Shown here: positions 52,896-61,654 of the stretch, in pieces
Layout of the letters: each line of letters opens with the position of its first letter
How positions within the stretch are numbered: the first letter of the stretch is position 1
Origin: Chitinophagaceae bacterium
GTDB taxonomy: Bacteria; Bacteroidota; Bacteroidia; Chitinophagales; Chitinophagaceae
Length of the DNA: 64,000 nt
Reading direction: 5' to 3'
Assembly: GCA_017882265.1 (NCBI GenBank)
Contig: JADGPW010000180.1
Location: 1-64,000 of the forward strand
The notes under the pieces: generated by a model
Seen by the model: the letters and a program-made list of their open reading frames with translations, nothing else
What the model was told of the DNA's origin: nothing
The model's database searches: none
Made by a program: the position numbers and the translations under genes

Positions 52896-53081
52896 CAGTA
52901 ATAAAATGGGTTCTATTAAAAATAGTGATAAATGATTGCCCGGTCAAATGAAGATATTCCTCTCCTAACGGGTTTTCGGCTGATCGTTTCGTCCCAGGTA
53001 CTTCCAATACCGGCCCTGATAACCATCGGGAGAATGGGTGGGATGTATCGGCGTCTTTACACCCGCCTGTGAATGAAAAAT

Positions 53082-53560
53082 TCAATATTCAGAATGTCTA
53101 TTTGCGGATCTGTGTTTTGGGGGAATGATCCGTGGCAGGGTGTAATAGTTTTTGTGATCTGCTGCATCTGGTAGCCAGGGTTGCCGGACTACAAATCCAC
53201 GCTGGTAATTATCGCCAAGTGCTATTGCAGAAGTGCCATTAATATTTTTCCATTCTTTCCTATCATAATTATTTGATTTTTTGAAGAGGTGTTATAAACC
53301 ATTAAACCTTCTACCGGTGTTATTGCATTTCTTTCCGTTGTTGTAATGCGCAGGGGTAAAATCCTTTGGTAGTGCTGCTTATATCTAATTGGGCGAGGCA
53401 TCGGGTTATCCCGTTCCAATGCCCACATTACCACCATTCTTTTGCATTGCGATGCTTACCCATCTGCCAGAAAATATTCCGTTGTCTGAAGCTGGACACT
53501 CCTAACACCGAAGGTTGCGCCACCCTGTATAGCGAGCCTTAAGCCAAAGGGGTTAGAAGC
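53082..53560 (-). pseudogene. Decayed tail-fibre / surface-repeat protein fragment
   Basis: Reading leftward in shifting frames gives a chain typical of Bacteroidota surface or tail-fibre-like proteins: NPFGLRLAIQGGATFG, then GGNVGIGT, then DISSTTKGF, then LPLRITTTERNAITPVEG and LMVYNTSS, then YDRKEWKNINGTSAIALG and DNYQRGFVV. Each joins the next only after a frameshift, and in-frame stops fall between GGNVGIGT and DISST. The intact relatives carry NVGIGTTTP..DISSTTKG..MTTTERNAI..GLMVYNT..W. No start or intact frame remains. Confidence 0.75.
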
Positions 53561-53616
53561 AAGCGGTTCATTTGATGTAAAGAAAGCTCAAAATTATAAT
53601 CCCGGAAGGAACTGTG

Positions 53617-54693
53617 CTAAGAAATGGCTACAGCCCTGCTGCGTACAATATATAACATCCAAACCAGTGATAACAGCAATAACATCGCTACCAACTGGTG
53701 TGCTTCGGCCAGCCAGAGGAACATTTTTGCATTAAGCGGATTCAGCACCGTTAGTACTCCCAACAATACCTGAAGCAATACAATTAATAAAGACAGGGCC
53801 TTGGTTTTTTGAAACAGGTTTGTTCCCTCCACCTTCCTGGCCCGCAACCACAATAAAAAGACCAGGAGCGTAATGATATAAGCAAGATTGCGGTGAATAA
53901 AATGAATGACCAGCGGGTTATCGGTTAAAAAAGAAATACCTGGAAATGACCGGCCACCCAGTGAATGAACATTTGACGGCCACCATTCCCCGTTAATGGA
54001 TGGCCAGGTAGGAGCTGCCGGCGCCGCTTTTAACCCGGACATAAAGGCGCCGTAAATAAGCTGGATGACCAACAAGGCGATCAGAAAGCCCGTAAATTTT
54101 CTCAGCGGTTTGCTGACAGTGATCTGTTCTTTCGGTATCAACAGGTCAAGCGCAAACCACAAGGTATAACACAGTAATCCCAAAGCCAGTACAAAATGAA
54201 TAGCCAGTTTGTAATGGCTAACATATAATAGTTCGGAATCCTCCAGCCCACTTTGTACCATGATCCAGCCTACCAATCCTTGTAAGGCACCCAGCAAAAA
54301 AAGAATGAGCATGGGCTTTATCATCTCTTTTTTAAATCGATTCTGCAAGAGGAATATGACAAAAGGAATCAAAAACACCACTCCTATCAGTCTTGCCCAA
54401 AGCCGGTGGATCCATTCCCAGAAGAAAATGAACTTAAAATCATGTAGTGTAAAACCAGCATTGAGGTATTTGAATTGGGCTATCTGCTGATATTTCTCAA
54501 ATGCCAGGGTCCAGTCCTTTTCGTTCATCGGCGGTAAGGCACCCATAATGGGCTTCCATTCAGTAATAGAAAGCCCGGAACCGGTCAGCCGGGTGATACC
54601 CCCCAGCAATACCTGTATGATTATCATGCCTGTCCCCAGCAGCAACCAGGTTGCTATGGGTCGGGAAGAACGCTGCGAAAGGGTTTTTTCCAT
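53617..54693 (-). CDS. ctaA: Heme A synthase (COX15/CtaA)
   Basis: 358 aa, eight hydrophobic helices. It oxidises the C8 methyl of heme O to make heme A for the cytochrome oxidase. Conserved histidines are in HRLWARLIG, HYKLAIHFVLA, HFIHRNLAYI and HQLVAMLLLL, on the expected helices; the N-terminus has GGITRLTGSGLSITEWKPI. The ATG at 54693 (MEKTLS) is preferred over the TTG at 54702. Oxidase genes are not in the window, but this implies an aa3-type oxidase. Confidence 0.93.
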   Translation of the reverse strand: MEKTLSQRSSRPIATWLLLGTGMIIIQVLLGGITRLTGSGLSITEWKPIMGALPPMNEKDWTLAFEKYQQIAQFKYLNAGFTLHDFKFIFFWEWIHRLWARLIGVVFLIPFVIFLLQNRFKKEMIKPMLILFLLGALQGLVGWIMVQSGLEDSELLYVSHYKLAIHFVLALGLLCYTLWFALDLLIPKEQITVSKPLRKFTGFLIALLVIQLIYGAFMSGLKAAPAAPTWPSINGEWWPSNVHSLGGRSFPGISFLTDNPLVIHFIHRNLAYIITLLVFLLWLRARKVEGTNLFQKTKALSLLIVLLQVLLGVLTVLNPLNAKMFLWLAEAHQLVAMLLLLSLVWMLYIVRSRAVAIS

Positions 54694-54871
54694 TGGGTGC
54701 AAAGTTAAAACAAGCCCTCTTTTTAAATTTTAATTATTGAAACCCAAGCCTGGTTTGTATGTGAAAAACTTTTTATGGCACAAAGCGTTTACCCGTGTAC
54801 GAAAACAAATAATAATTCGTAGCTTAAATGTCTCTTTTACCAACCTCATCTATTTACCAAAAATAATTGTT

Positions 54872-55570
54872 ATGGCAAACAAAGATGCTACTATCACCAC
54901 CAACCGCCGTCGCTTCCTTGGATCATTGGCCAGCGGTGCCGCCGCAGTAAGCCTTGCTACATTACCGTCCTTACATCTGCAGGCAGCGCAAAATAATTTT
55001 ATTGACAACGCTGACGATGCTGATGCCTGGTTCAACAAAGTAAAAGGTAAACACCGGATGATCTTCGATGCACCCAAACCACATGATGTATTGCCATTCG
55101 CCTGGCCCAAGGTTTTCCTGTTAACCAATGGCGCTACCGGCACCCCCGAAAAAGATTGCGGCGTGGTGGTGGTGTTGCGACATAGTGCTATTTGTTATGC
55201 ATTTGGATCCGATACCTGGGAGAAGTATAAACTCGGTGAATTAATGGAAGCTGAAGACCCAAAAACAAAAAAACCTTCCACCCGGAACCCATTCTGGAAA
55301 CCCCAAAAAGGTGATTTTACCGTCCCGGGTTTAGGTGAAGTACAGATAGGCATCAATGAATTACAGGCAAGCGGTGTTATGTTCTGTGTATGCAATGTAG
55401 CCATGACGGTATTCAGCACGGTTGCTGGCGGTATGATGAATATGGATCCCGCTGATGTTATGAAAGATTGGAAGGCCAACTTATTACCCGGCATCCAGGT
55501 AGTTCCTTCCGGAGTATGGGCTGTTGGCCGCGCACAGGAACACGGATGTAAGTATTGCTTTGCAGGTTAA
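54872..55570 (+). CDS. Tat-exported DsrE-superfamily-like protein
   Basis: 232 aa from the ATG at 54872; the frame is open 135 nt upstream without a signal. Tat signal peptide: TNRRRFLGSLASGAAAVSLA (residues ~11-30). The body has GVVVVLRHSAICYAFGSDTWEKY and VQIGINELQASGVMFCVCNVAM, in the style of DsrE/DsrF-like sulfur proteins, ending in GCKYCFAG. Cysteines at CVC and CKYC could bind metal or sulfur. Its gene is convergent with a dihaem cytochrome, a pairing that suggests periplasmic sulfur chemistry. DsrE assignment is moderate. Confidence 0.65.
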   Translation: MANKDATITTNRRRFLGSLASGAAAVSLATLPSLHLQAAQNNFIDNADDADAWFNKVKGKHRMIFDAPKPHDVLPFAWPKVFLLTNGATGTPEKDCGVVVVLRHSAICYAFGSDTWEKYKLGELMEAEDPKTKKPSTRNPFWKPQKGDFTVPGLGEVQIGINELQASGVMFCVCNVAMTVFSTVAGGMMNMDPADVMKDWKANLLPGIQVVPSGVWAVGRAQEHGCKYCFAG

Positions 55571-55583
55571 AAAAGTATGGATA

Positions 55584-55716
55584 AGATAAAAGATAATAGT
55601 GAATAGAGAATAGTCTTTACAGCAGAAAAAGACCCTACAGCTTTGATAAGGTATCAAATCTGTAGGGTCTTTCCGTATTTAATGAACTATTAAATATTCA
55701 CTATTATCTTTTTACT
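55584..55716. repeat. Word-repeat hairpin, GATAATAGTGAATAG family, copy 3
   Basis: Outer arms begin at 55584 (AGATAAAAGATAATAGTGAA) and end at 55716. The inner stem AAAGACCCTACAGCTTTGAT pairs with ATCAAATCTGTAGGGTCTTT (19 of 20, 5-nt loop). The stop of the leftward cytochrome gene (55715-55717) overlaps the right arm. Confidence 0.88.
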
Positions 55717-56719
55717 ATTTCCCTTTCTGCTTTTTTTCAATGGCTTCTTTTATGGGGCCATAGGGTCCGTATTTATGCTGTTGTTCTGAAAAACCATCTA
55801 TATAGGGTCCGAGGGGACAGTCGAATACTTTCTTACTGATATCAGGCCAGTCTTCCGGAAATGTTTTTACAGGCCGGGGTTGTGAATTGACAAATGCGGC
55901 CACATCCCAGGCTTCTTCATCCGTAAGTTGGGGGTTTTTATAAGAAGCCAGGCCAAAAGGCATCGCGTTTTTTATATAACCCGCAAACCTGGATAAACGA
56001 TAAAGACCCGCGCCGGTATTAAAACTTTTATCTCCCCAAAGAGGCGGGTATATATAGCCTGAATGATCCGGCTTTAGAACCCCTTCTCCATTGATAGTAT
56101 GACAGCTCTGGCATTTGCTCCTATAGACAATTCTTCCTTTTGCTGTATCGGCTGCCCTGGGAAGTGGCAATAGTTCCTGGATACCGGCACCATTGGGTCT
56201 TGTTTTTTTAGGGACGTCCTTTCCAAGCCACAGCATATACGCGATCATGGCTTTCATCTCTTTACTCGATGTGTCGATCGCCTGCCCGTTAAGGCTTCGT
56301 TTCATGCAGTCATTTACACGAAACCCGATCGATTCAATAATACCGCTTCTTGGTTTGAAAACAGGATAAATAGAAGCTACTGCTGAATAGCAATTAGCAT
56401 AATATCTGGTGCCCCCATCCAGGTGACAATTCTGGCAATTCAAACCATTCGTAATGGACGCCACTTTTCCTCCCGGACCAAAATATAGGGCCGTATATAC
56501 AATAAGATCCCGGCCATACCGGATAAGATCTCCATTATTATCAAAGGGGAGTTTATCAATATCGGGCGCCTGCCATTCATTGGTCTTTGCATTATAGGTG
56601 CTTTCAATGGCAGTATCTTCCGGTTCCTTTCTATCAGCGGATAAGGCTTCATTTAGTATGACCCCCAGGCATACTATACCCAACAGGATAGGGAACCAAT
56701 CTGTTTTAAAGAGTTTCAT
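55715..56719 (-). CDS. Dihaem c-type cytochrome, TsdA-like
   Basis: 334 aa with an N-terminal membrane anchor or signal (ILLGIVCLGVILNEALS). Two haem c sites: CQNCH (residues ~95-99) and CQSCH (~203-207). The first lies in NGLNCQNCHLDGGTRYYANC, the second in RSKCQSCHTINGEG, with the RVNDCMKRSLNG segment between them, a layout like thiosulfate dehydrogenase TsdA or SoxA-type cytochromes. A Cys (YYANC) follows the first site at +11. Periplasmic electron transfer or sulfur oxidation is likely; the substrate is inferred. Its TAG lies in the repeat. Confidence 0.8.
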   Translation of the reverse strand: MKLFKTDWFPILLGIVCLGVILNEALSADRKEPEDTAIESTYNAKTNEWQAPDIDKLPFDNNGDLIRYGRDLIVYTALYFGPGGKVASITNGLNCQNCHLDGGTRYYANCYSAVASIYPVFKPRSGIIESIGFRVNDCMKRSLNGQAIDTSSKEMKAMIAYMLWLGKDVPKKTRPNGAGIQELLPLPRAADTAKGRIVYRSKCQSCHTINGEGVLKPDHSGYIYPPLWGDKSFNTGAGLYRLSRFAGYIKNAMPFGLASYKNPQLTDEEAWDVAAFVNSQPRPVKTFPEDWPDISKKVFDCPLGPYIDGFSEQQHKYGPYGPIKEAIEKKQKGK

Positions 56720-56855
56720 ATCCTATAAATAATACTGGCTTTTTGCGGCGGTATATATCCCGCCCTGTAAACAATCAGGGAAGTTACAAAATTCGATGAG
56801 TGGATATTAAAACGGATCCAAAAGAAGATAAGAGCTTATTTTTGAAAAAAAGGTC

Positions 56856-57482
56856 TTGCTAAAACCCTTTTACCAGGAGAAATTATTGGAAGCTGGCTGT
56901 GATGAAGCCGGCCGCGGGAGCTTTGCGGGCCCGGTCTTTGCCGCTGCCGTCATTTTGCCCATGGATTTTTATCATCCCCTATTGAATGATAGTAAATTGC
57001 TTACCGCGGAAGAAAGGAACGAATTAAAGCCTATTATTAAAAGGACAGCCCTTGCTTACGCCGTGGCCATGGTCGATCATAATGAAATTGACCAGATAAA
57101 CATTTTACAAGCTTCTTTTAAAGCGATGCATCTTGCTGTTGACAAGCTCAGAAAAAAACCTTCCCTTTTATTGATCGATGGTAACAGGTTTGTTCCTTAT
57201 AAGAACCTGAGACATGAATGCATCATTAAAGGGGATGGATTATTTGCCAGTATTGCTGCAGCGAGCGTGCTGGCAAAGACCCACAGGGACGCTTACATGA
57301 AACAACTGCACAATGAGTTCCCTCAGTACAACTGGAAAAGCAATAAAGGGTATGGTACCCCTGAGCATCGAGATGCTATCCAGGTTCATGGTCTTTGCAA
57401 GTACCACCGTAAAAGTTTTGCCATTGATCCTGCCCAATATGCGCTTTTCGGCGAAGAGGGTGAAGTTGGATCAGACGATTAA
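56856..57482 (+). CDS. rnhB: Ribonuclease HII
   Basis: 208 aa from a TTG start; no ATG is available before the catalytic CDEAGRGSFAGP (residues ~15-26), so the TTG is likely real. It cleaves the RNA strand of RNA-DNA hybrids and single ribonucleotides. The catalytic acids follow in LLNDSKLL, LLIDGNRF and the KAHRD-like AKTHRD helix. Length is normal. Terminator at 57667. Confidence 0.93.
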   Translation: MLKPFYQEKLLEAGCDEAGRGSFAGPVFAAAVILPMDFYHPLLNDSKLLTAEERNELKPIIKRTALAYAVAMVDHNEIDQINILQASFKAMHLAVDKLRKKPSLLLIDGNRFVPYKNLRHECIIKGDGLFASIAAASVLAKTHRDAYMKQLHNEFPQYNWKSNKGYGTPEHRDAIQVHGLCKYHRKSFAIDPAQYALFGEEGEVGSDD

Positions 57483-57666
57483 CCGGCCGGTCTTCAATTT
57501 CAAATATTTGTAATAATCCAGGGGGCTCATTAAACCCTGTTGCGGTTATAATGTCATAGTCGCAATCCTGGAACCGCCGTTAGGCCTCATTAAACATTTT
57601 GCCGTCCCAGGTCTTATGTTCATACCAGCAAACCATCATATAAAAAGGATCTTGTGAGTGAGCGTT

Positions 57667-57697
57667 AAAAAGCATCGTCCGGTTGGACGGTGCTTTT
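57667..57697. terminator. Shared terminator of rnhB and korB
   Basis: AAAAAGCATCGTCC pairs with GGACGGTGCTTTTG over a GGTT loop (one mismatch), with A and T runs outside, so it works in both directions between convergent genes. Confidence 0.85.
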
Positions 57698-57726
57698 GTA
57701 TTACATGACCTGTTTTTCGCGATTTC

Positions 57727-58755
57727 TTAATTTATCACCCACACCTCGTTTCCCTTTAACAGCTTATTTAAATCTGCCGGCTTTCTGGATTTAGCTTCTT
57801 CCAGTTGTTGCAACATCACATCTTCATAGCAGGGTCTGTTGGTTTGGTAGAATACGCCAAAGGGTCTTGGCAAATGACCTTCCCCTTTCGGGTCATCGAA
57901 TATGCGGGTCAATATCTGGGCCTTATAAATATCTTCCTCATCGTGTATCCAAAGTTCATCGGCGCTATGCCCTTCATCGAGGTGTACGATCACGGGCTTA
58001 AACCCGTCTAATTTTATTCCTTTGTTATTGCCGGCGCCAAATAATAAAGGTTTGCCTTGTTCCAGGAAAAGTGTTTCCTGGGGCTTGCTTCCTTTTTCCG
58101 TGAAAATCTCAAAAGCACCGTCATTGAAGATATTGCAGTTCTGATATATTTCTAAAAAAGAAGCCCCTTTATGATGATGCGTTCGCTGCAACATCGCCTG
58201 TAAATGTTTGGGGTCGCGGTCCATGCTCCGGGCTACAAATGTGGCATCGGCTCCCAGGGCCAGCGCCAGGGGATTGAACGGGTGGTCAATGCTTCCCATG
58301 GGTGTCGACTTAGTAATTTTATGTTCCTCCGATGTAGGGGAATATTGACCTTTTGTCAATCCATATATCTGGTTATTAAAAAGTAATATATTGACATCAA
58401 AATTTCTGCGTAGCAAATGGATAGTATGATTCCCCCCGATACTTAAACCATCCCCATCGCCGGTGACGATCCAGACACTTAATTCAGGACGGGATGCTTT
58501 TAATCCGGATGCCACCGCGGTGGCCCGGCCATGGATAGAATGCATGCCATAAGTATTCATATAATAAGGAAACCGGCTGCTGCAGCCAATCCCCGATATG
58601 ATCACTATATTTTCCCGGGCAATGCCTAAAGTGGCCATCACTTTCTGTACCTGGGCCAGGATGGAGTAGTCTCCGCAACCGGGACACCAGCGGACTTCCT
58701 GGTCGGTGACAAAGTCCTTCGCTGTTAAAGCAGGAGCTGTTATTGTTTCACTCAT
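57727..58755 (-). CDS. korB: 2-oxoacid:ferredoxin oxidoreductase, beta subunit (KorB-like)
   Basis: 342 aa TPP-binding subunit. VRWCPGCGDYSILAQVQ gives cluster-binding Cys, HSIHGRATAVASGLKASRPE and TGDGDGLSIGGNHTIHLLRRN hold the thiamine-diphosphate/Mg site (GDGDG). It oxidatively decarboxylates 2-oxoglutarate or similar acids with ferredoxin. Normally korA lies directly upstream; here the upstream neighbour is an inverted-repeat element, so the alpha subunit must be elsewhere or lost. Confidence 0.9.
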   Translation of the reverse strand: MSETITAPALTAKDFVTDQEVRWCPGCGDYSILAQVQKVMATLGIARENIVIISGIGCSSRFPYYMNTYGMHSIHGRATAVASGLKASRPELSVWIVTGDGDGLSIGGNHTIHLLRRNFDVNILLFNNQIYGLTKGQYSPTSEEHKITKSTPMGSIDHPFNPLALALGADATFVARSMDRDPKHLQAMLQRTHHHKGASFLEIYQNCNIFNDGAFEIFTEKGSKPQETLFLEQGKPLLFGAGNNKGIKLDGFKPVIVHLDEGHSADELWIHDEEDIYKAQILTRIFDDPKGEGHLPRPFGVFYQTNRPCYEDVMLQQLEEAKSRKPADLNKLLKGNEVWVIN

Positions 58756-58792
58756 GGTAAATATTTCTGTGCAAATTTACTGAATATTGAAT

Positions 58793-59350
58793 GAATGTCG
58801 AACAGATGAACAAGGAATGTAGAATGCAGAAATAAAAGAGTCATTATTTCCCTTGATTAACAGGGACAAAAACCCTGAATATTGGGGAAAATCATCCTGT
58901 TTATTGTGAGACTTCTGGTTTCTTTTGTTTAAACAAAAATGTATGCAAAAAAAGTATGATATGGAGGAATGGCTGATCAATTTTGCAAGCGAATGCATAA
59001 ATGTGGCTGAGCATTTACCCAAAATGATTACCCGGTATCACATTGCTTCATATTGATTCGCTCATCAACCTCACCAGAGCTTCATTATGGTGAGGCACAG
59101 GCAGCAGAAAGCAGTAGTGATTTCATTCCTAAAATGAAGATCTGTTTGAAGGAATTAAGAGAGACATTCAATTGCCTGAAGTTGATTCAAAAGAAAGAAT
59201 GGTATGATGAAACAAAACTGACAGAGCTTATTTTGGAAAATACTGAACTTATTGCAATTTTTGTTTCAAGTTTGAAAACAGCCCATAATAACAGGAAATG
59301 ACCGGCCTTACTTCTACATTCTGCATTCCTTGCTCATCTGTTCGACATTC
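58793..59350. mobile_element. Inverted-repeat unit enclosing a four-helix-bundle gene
   Basis: GAATGTCGAACAGATGAACA (start of the 58793-58831 arm, 39 nt) and the arm 59312-59350 are reverse complements at 36 of 39 positions. Between them (about 480 nt) lies the broken four-helix-bundle gene, whose stop ends 11 nt before the right arm. The unit lies between korB and the S9 peptidase, whose start is 31 nt beyond the right arm. A related but empty copy is at 63062-63174. Mobility is inferred from this layout; no transposase is visible. Confidence 0.7.
58943..59301 (+). pseudogene. Four-helix-bundle protein (S23/IVP, Avd-like), frameshifted
   Basis: The 5' part (58943-59056) encodes MQKKYDMEEWLINFASECIN and then LPKMITRYHIAS before a TGA; the 3' part, in another frame from 59053, encodes LIRSSTSPELHYGEAQAAES and then FIPKMKICLKELRETFNCLK. 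Joined at HIAS-LIRSS with one missing base, they make a ~119-aa protein of the four-helix-bundle family, encoded by 23S rRNA intervening sequences and related to DGR accessory Avd. Single-base deletion or a sequencing error. Confidence 0.85.
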
Positions 59351-59381
59351 CTTCCTATTTTCAACATCCAAATTTCCCATC

Positions 59382-61538
59382 ATGAGAAGAATTTTATCTG
59401 CATTGCTTATCCTGTTGCTTTCGCATTACGCATATGCACAAAACGGAAAAGAGCCTGTTAAAGTAACTGATATGCTTAGGATAAGATCTATCAATGGGGT
59501 AACGCTTAGTAAAGACGCCTCCAAGGCAGTTTTTACTGTCACCGCCATTGAACCGGATGGCGATAGCAAGCTGGAATATAAATATGAAAACCAGGTATGG
59601 ATGGTGCCAACCGATGGCAATTCAATGCCAAAACAACTGACCACCAAAGAAGGCTCATCGCAGGCCAGTTTTAGTCCGGATGGAAAACAAATTGCTTTTG
59701 TCCGCCTGGTCGATACGAAACCGCAGATCTTTTTATTATCGCTGGATGGAGGTGAAGCCGTTCAGCTTACCAATTATAAATACGGTGCGGGCACACCCAA
59801 ATGGAGTCCTGATGGAAAACAGATCCTCTTCTCCTCTAATATTACCCTGAAGGACCTGTTAAAAGATTCCCTGCTCAATCCCGGCAAAGAAGTCCCGAAA
59901 TGGTCTATGGAAAAACCCAGCTTTGATAAAAACCAGCAACTAAAGACATCCGCTGCCAAAGCGGATCCCGATGGAAGCCTGGAAGAGATCAGGGCCTACC
60001 TGGAAAATAATGCAACAGATAAAAAAGCGAAAGTGGTGAATAAGCTGAATTTCCAGGATGAATCAGATGTGAATGCCGAGTTGAGTTTTAATTATTTCTT
60101 TATCACAGATGCCCGGCCTGATGCCAAACCTGTTGCGGTGACCAGTGGTTTCTATCGTTATAATTTTGCCGATTTTACGCCGGATGGAAAACAGATCATT
60201 CTGGCAGCGGATATTGATTCATTACAAAATCCCGACCGTTCCCTGGAAATGGAGATTTTTATAGAGAATGCAGATGGTACCGGGATACGAAAATTATTGG
60301 GAGAAGAAGGTAAAACTTATAACTCTCCCACGATCTCCCCTTCGGGAAAATGGCTGGCCTTCCAATATGGTAATACTTCATTTGTCAGTATACCTACCCT
60401 GGCCATCATGCCATTAAATGGTTCAGCGAAAGATATCGTGGATATCCCATTTGATCGAAGTAAAGGAAACCTTGTCTGGAGCCCTGATGAAAAATATATT
60501 TACTTCCTGGCCCAAAGCAATGGCGGCGCCCCTATTTACCGGGCCGAGATAGCCACAAAAAAAACAGAACAGCTGACTGATTACAATAGCGGCGTTGGTA
60601 GTTTTGACCTTGTCAATAATAAAATTGTTTTTGCAAAAACAGAAGTGCCTGATCCGTTTGAAGTCTATCTTTCGGATGAAAAAGGAAAAGGCCAAAAACG
60701 GATCAGTACTTTCAACTACGATTGGATCTCATCAAAAAAAATCAGCCTGCCTGAAAAACACAATTTTACCAATACGAAGGGGATGAGTGTTGAATACTGG
60801 GTGATGAAACCTGCTAATTATGAACCCGGAAAAAAATATCCCCTGTTATTGGAGATACATGGCGGACCCTCTGCTATGTGGGGTCCCGGAGAAAACACGA
60901 TGTGGCATGAATTCCAGTATTTCTGTAGTAAAGGATATGGTATAGTATACTGCAATCCCCGTGGTAGTGGAGGCTATGGACTTGATTTTTTGCGGGATAA
61001 TATAAATGATTGGGGCACTGGTCCTACCAGTGATGTATTGACCGCATTGGATAAAACCATTGCTGCTGAAAGCTGGGCGGATACTTCCCGGTTATTGATA
61101 ACAGGTGGTTCTTATGCAGGCTATTTGGTAGCCTGGATCATTGGTCATGATCATCGTTTCAAAGCCGCTTGCTCACAACGCGGTGTTTATGACTTGTCAA
61201 CTTTTTTTGGGGAAGGTAATGCCTGGCGTTTAGTCCCTAATTATTTTGGCGGCTATCCATGGGAGGCGGCCACCAAAGCAATACTGGAGCGGGAATCCCC
61301 TATCAATTATGTCAGGAATATTATTACACCCTATATCATTTTTCATGGTGAAAATGATCGCCGCACGGGTTTTGTGGAAAGTGAAATGATGTACCGGAGT
61401 CTCAAGGTACTGGGCAGACCTGTCGAATATGTCCGTCACCCCGGGGGCACCCATGAATTGACACGAAGTGGTAATAACCGGCAACGGATCGACCAGATGC
61501 TGAGAACCTATGAGTTTTTTGAACGGTGGGTCAAATAA
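59382..61538 (+). CDS. S9 family peptidase (prolyl oligopeptidase/DPP-like)
   Basis: 718 aa from the ATG at 59382; the frame is open upstream but that part overlaps the inverted-repeat arm. Signal peptide ILSALLILLLSHYAYAQ. N-terminal beta-propeller with WD40/TolB-like repeats (SFSPDGKQIAFVR, KWSPDGKQILFSS, VWSPDEKYIYFLA), then the alpha/beta-hydrolase domain: nucleophile GGSYAGY (Ser577), HGENDRRTGFVESE (Asp), GGTHELTRSGNN (His). It removes dipeptides or acts on oligopeptides in the periplasm. Confidence 0.9.
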   Translation: MRRILSALLILLLSHYAYAQNGKEPVKVTDMLRIRSINGVTLSKDASKAVFTVTAIEPDGDSKLEYKYENQVWMVPTDGNSMPKQLTTKEGSSQASFSPDGKQIAFVRLVDTKPQIFLLSLDGGEAVQLTNYKYGAGTPKWSPDGKQILFSSNITLKDLLKDSLLNPGKEVPKWSMEKPSFDKNQQLKTSAAKADPDGSLEEIRAYLENNATDKKAKVVNKLNFQDESDVNAELSFNYFFITDARPDAKPVAVTSGFYRYNFADFTPDGKQIILAADIDSLQNPDRSLEMEIFIENADGTGIRKLLGEEGKTYNSPTISPSGKWLAFQYGNTSFVSIPTLAIMPLNGSAKDIVDIPFDRSKGNLVWSPDEKYIYFLAQSNGGAPIYRAEIATKKTEQLTDYNSGVGSFDLVNNKIVFAKTEVPDPFEVYLSDEKGKGQKRISTFNYDWISSKKISLPEKHNFTNTKGMSVEYWVMKPANYEPGKKYPLLLEIHGGPSAMWGPGENTMWHEFQYFCSKGYGIVYCNPRGSGGYGLDFLRDNINDWGTGPTSDVLTALDKTIAAESWADTSRLLITGGSYAGYLVAWIIGHDHRFKAACSQRGVYDLSTFFGEGNAWRLVPNYFGGYPWEAATKAILERESPINYVRNIITPYIIFHGENDRRTGFVESEMMYRSLKVLGRPVEYVRHPGGTHELTRSGNNRQRIDQMLRTYEFFERWVK

Positions 61539-61628
61539 GGAATTGGTAATTAGGAATTGGGATTAGGTTTTACAATTGAAATTTCCTTTTGTTTTCTTCC
61601 AAATTCCAAATTCCTAATTCCCAATTCC
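61539..61628. repeat. Word-repeat hairpin, GGAATTAGG family, copy 4
   Basis: Left arm 61539-61567 (GGAATTGGTAATTAGGAATT) begins right after the S9 peptidase TAA. Right arm 61599-61628 is its near-complement. Loop about 31 nt. It lies between two co-directional genes. Confidence 0.85.
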
Positions 61629-61654
61629 TCTAACTTACAGCATAATCAACTATA

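Noticed and set aside
54687-54716. TAACTTTG box upstream of ctaA as promoter
   Set aside because: It lies only a few bases from the start codon and has no TTG at the right spacing.
58777-59022. A minus-strand open frame of about 81 codons near the four-helix-bundle gene
   Set aside because: It runs through the left repeat arm and antisense to the four-helix-bundle gene; no family resemblance.
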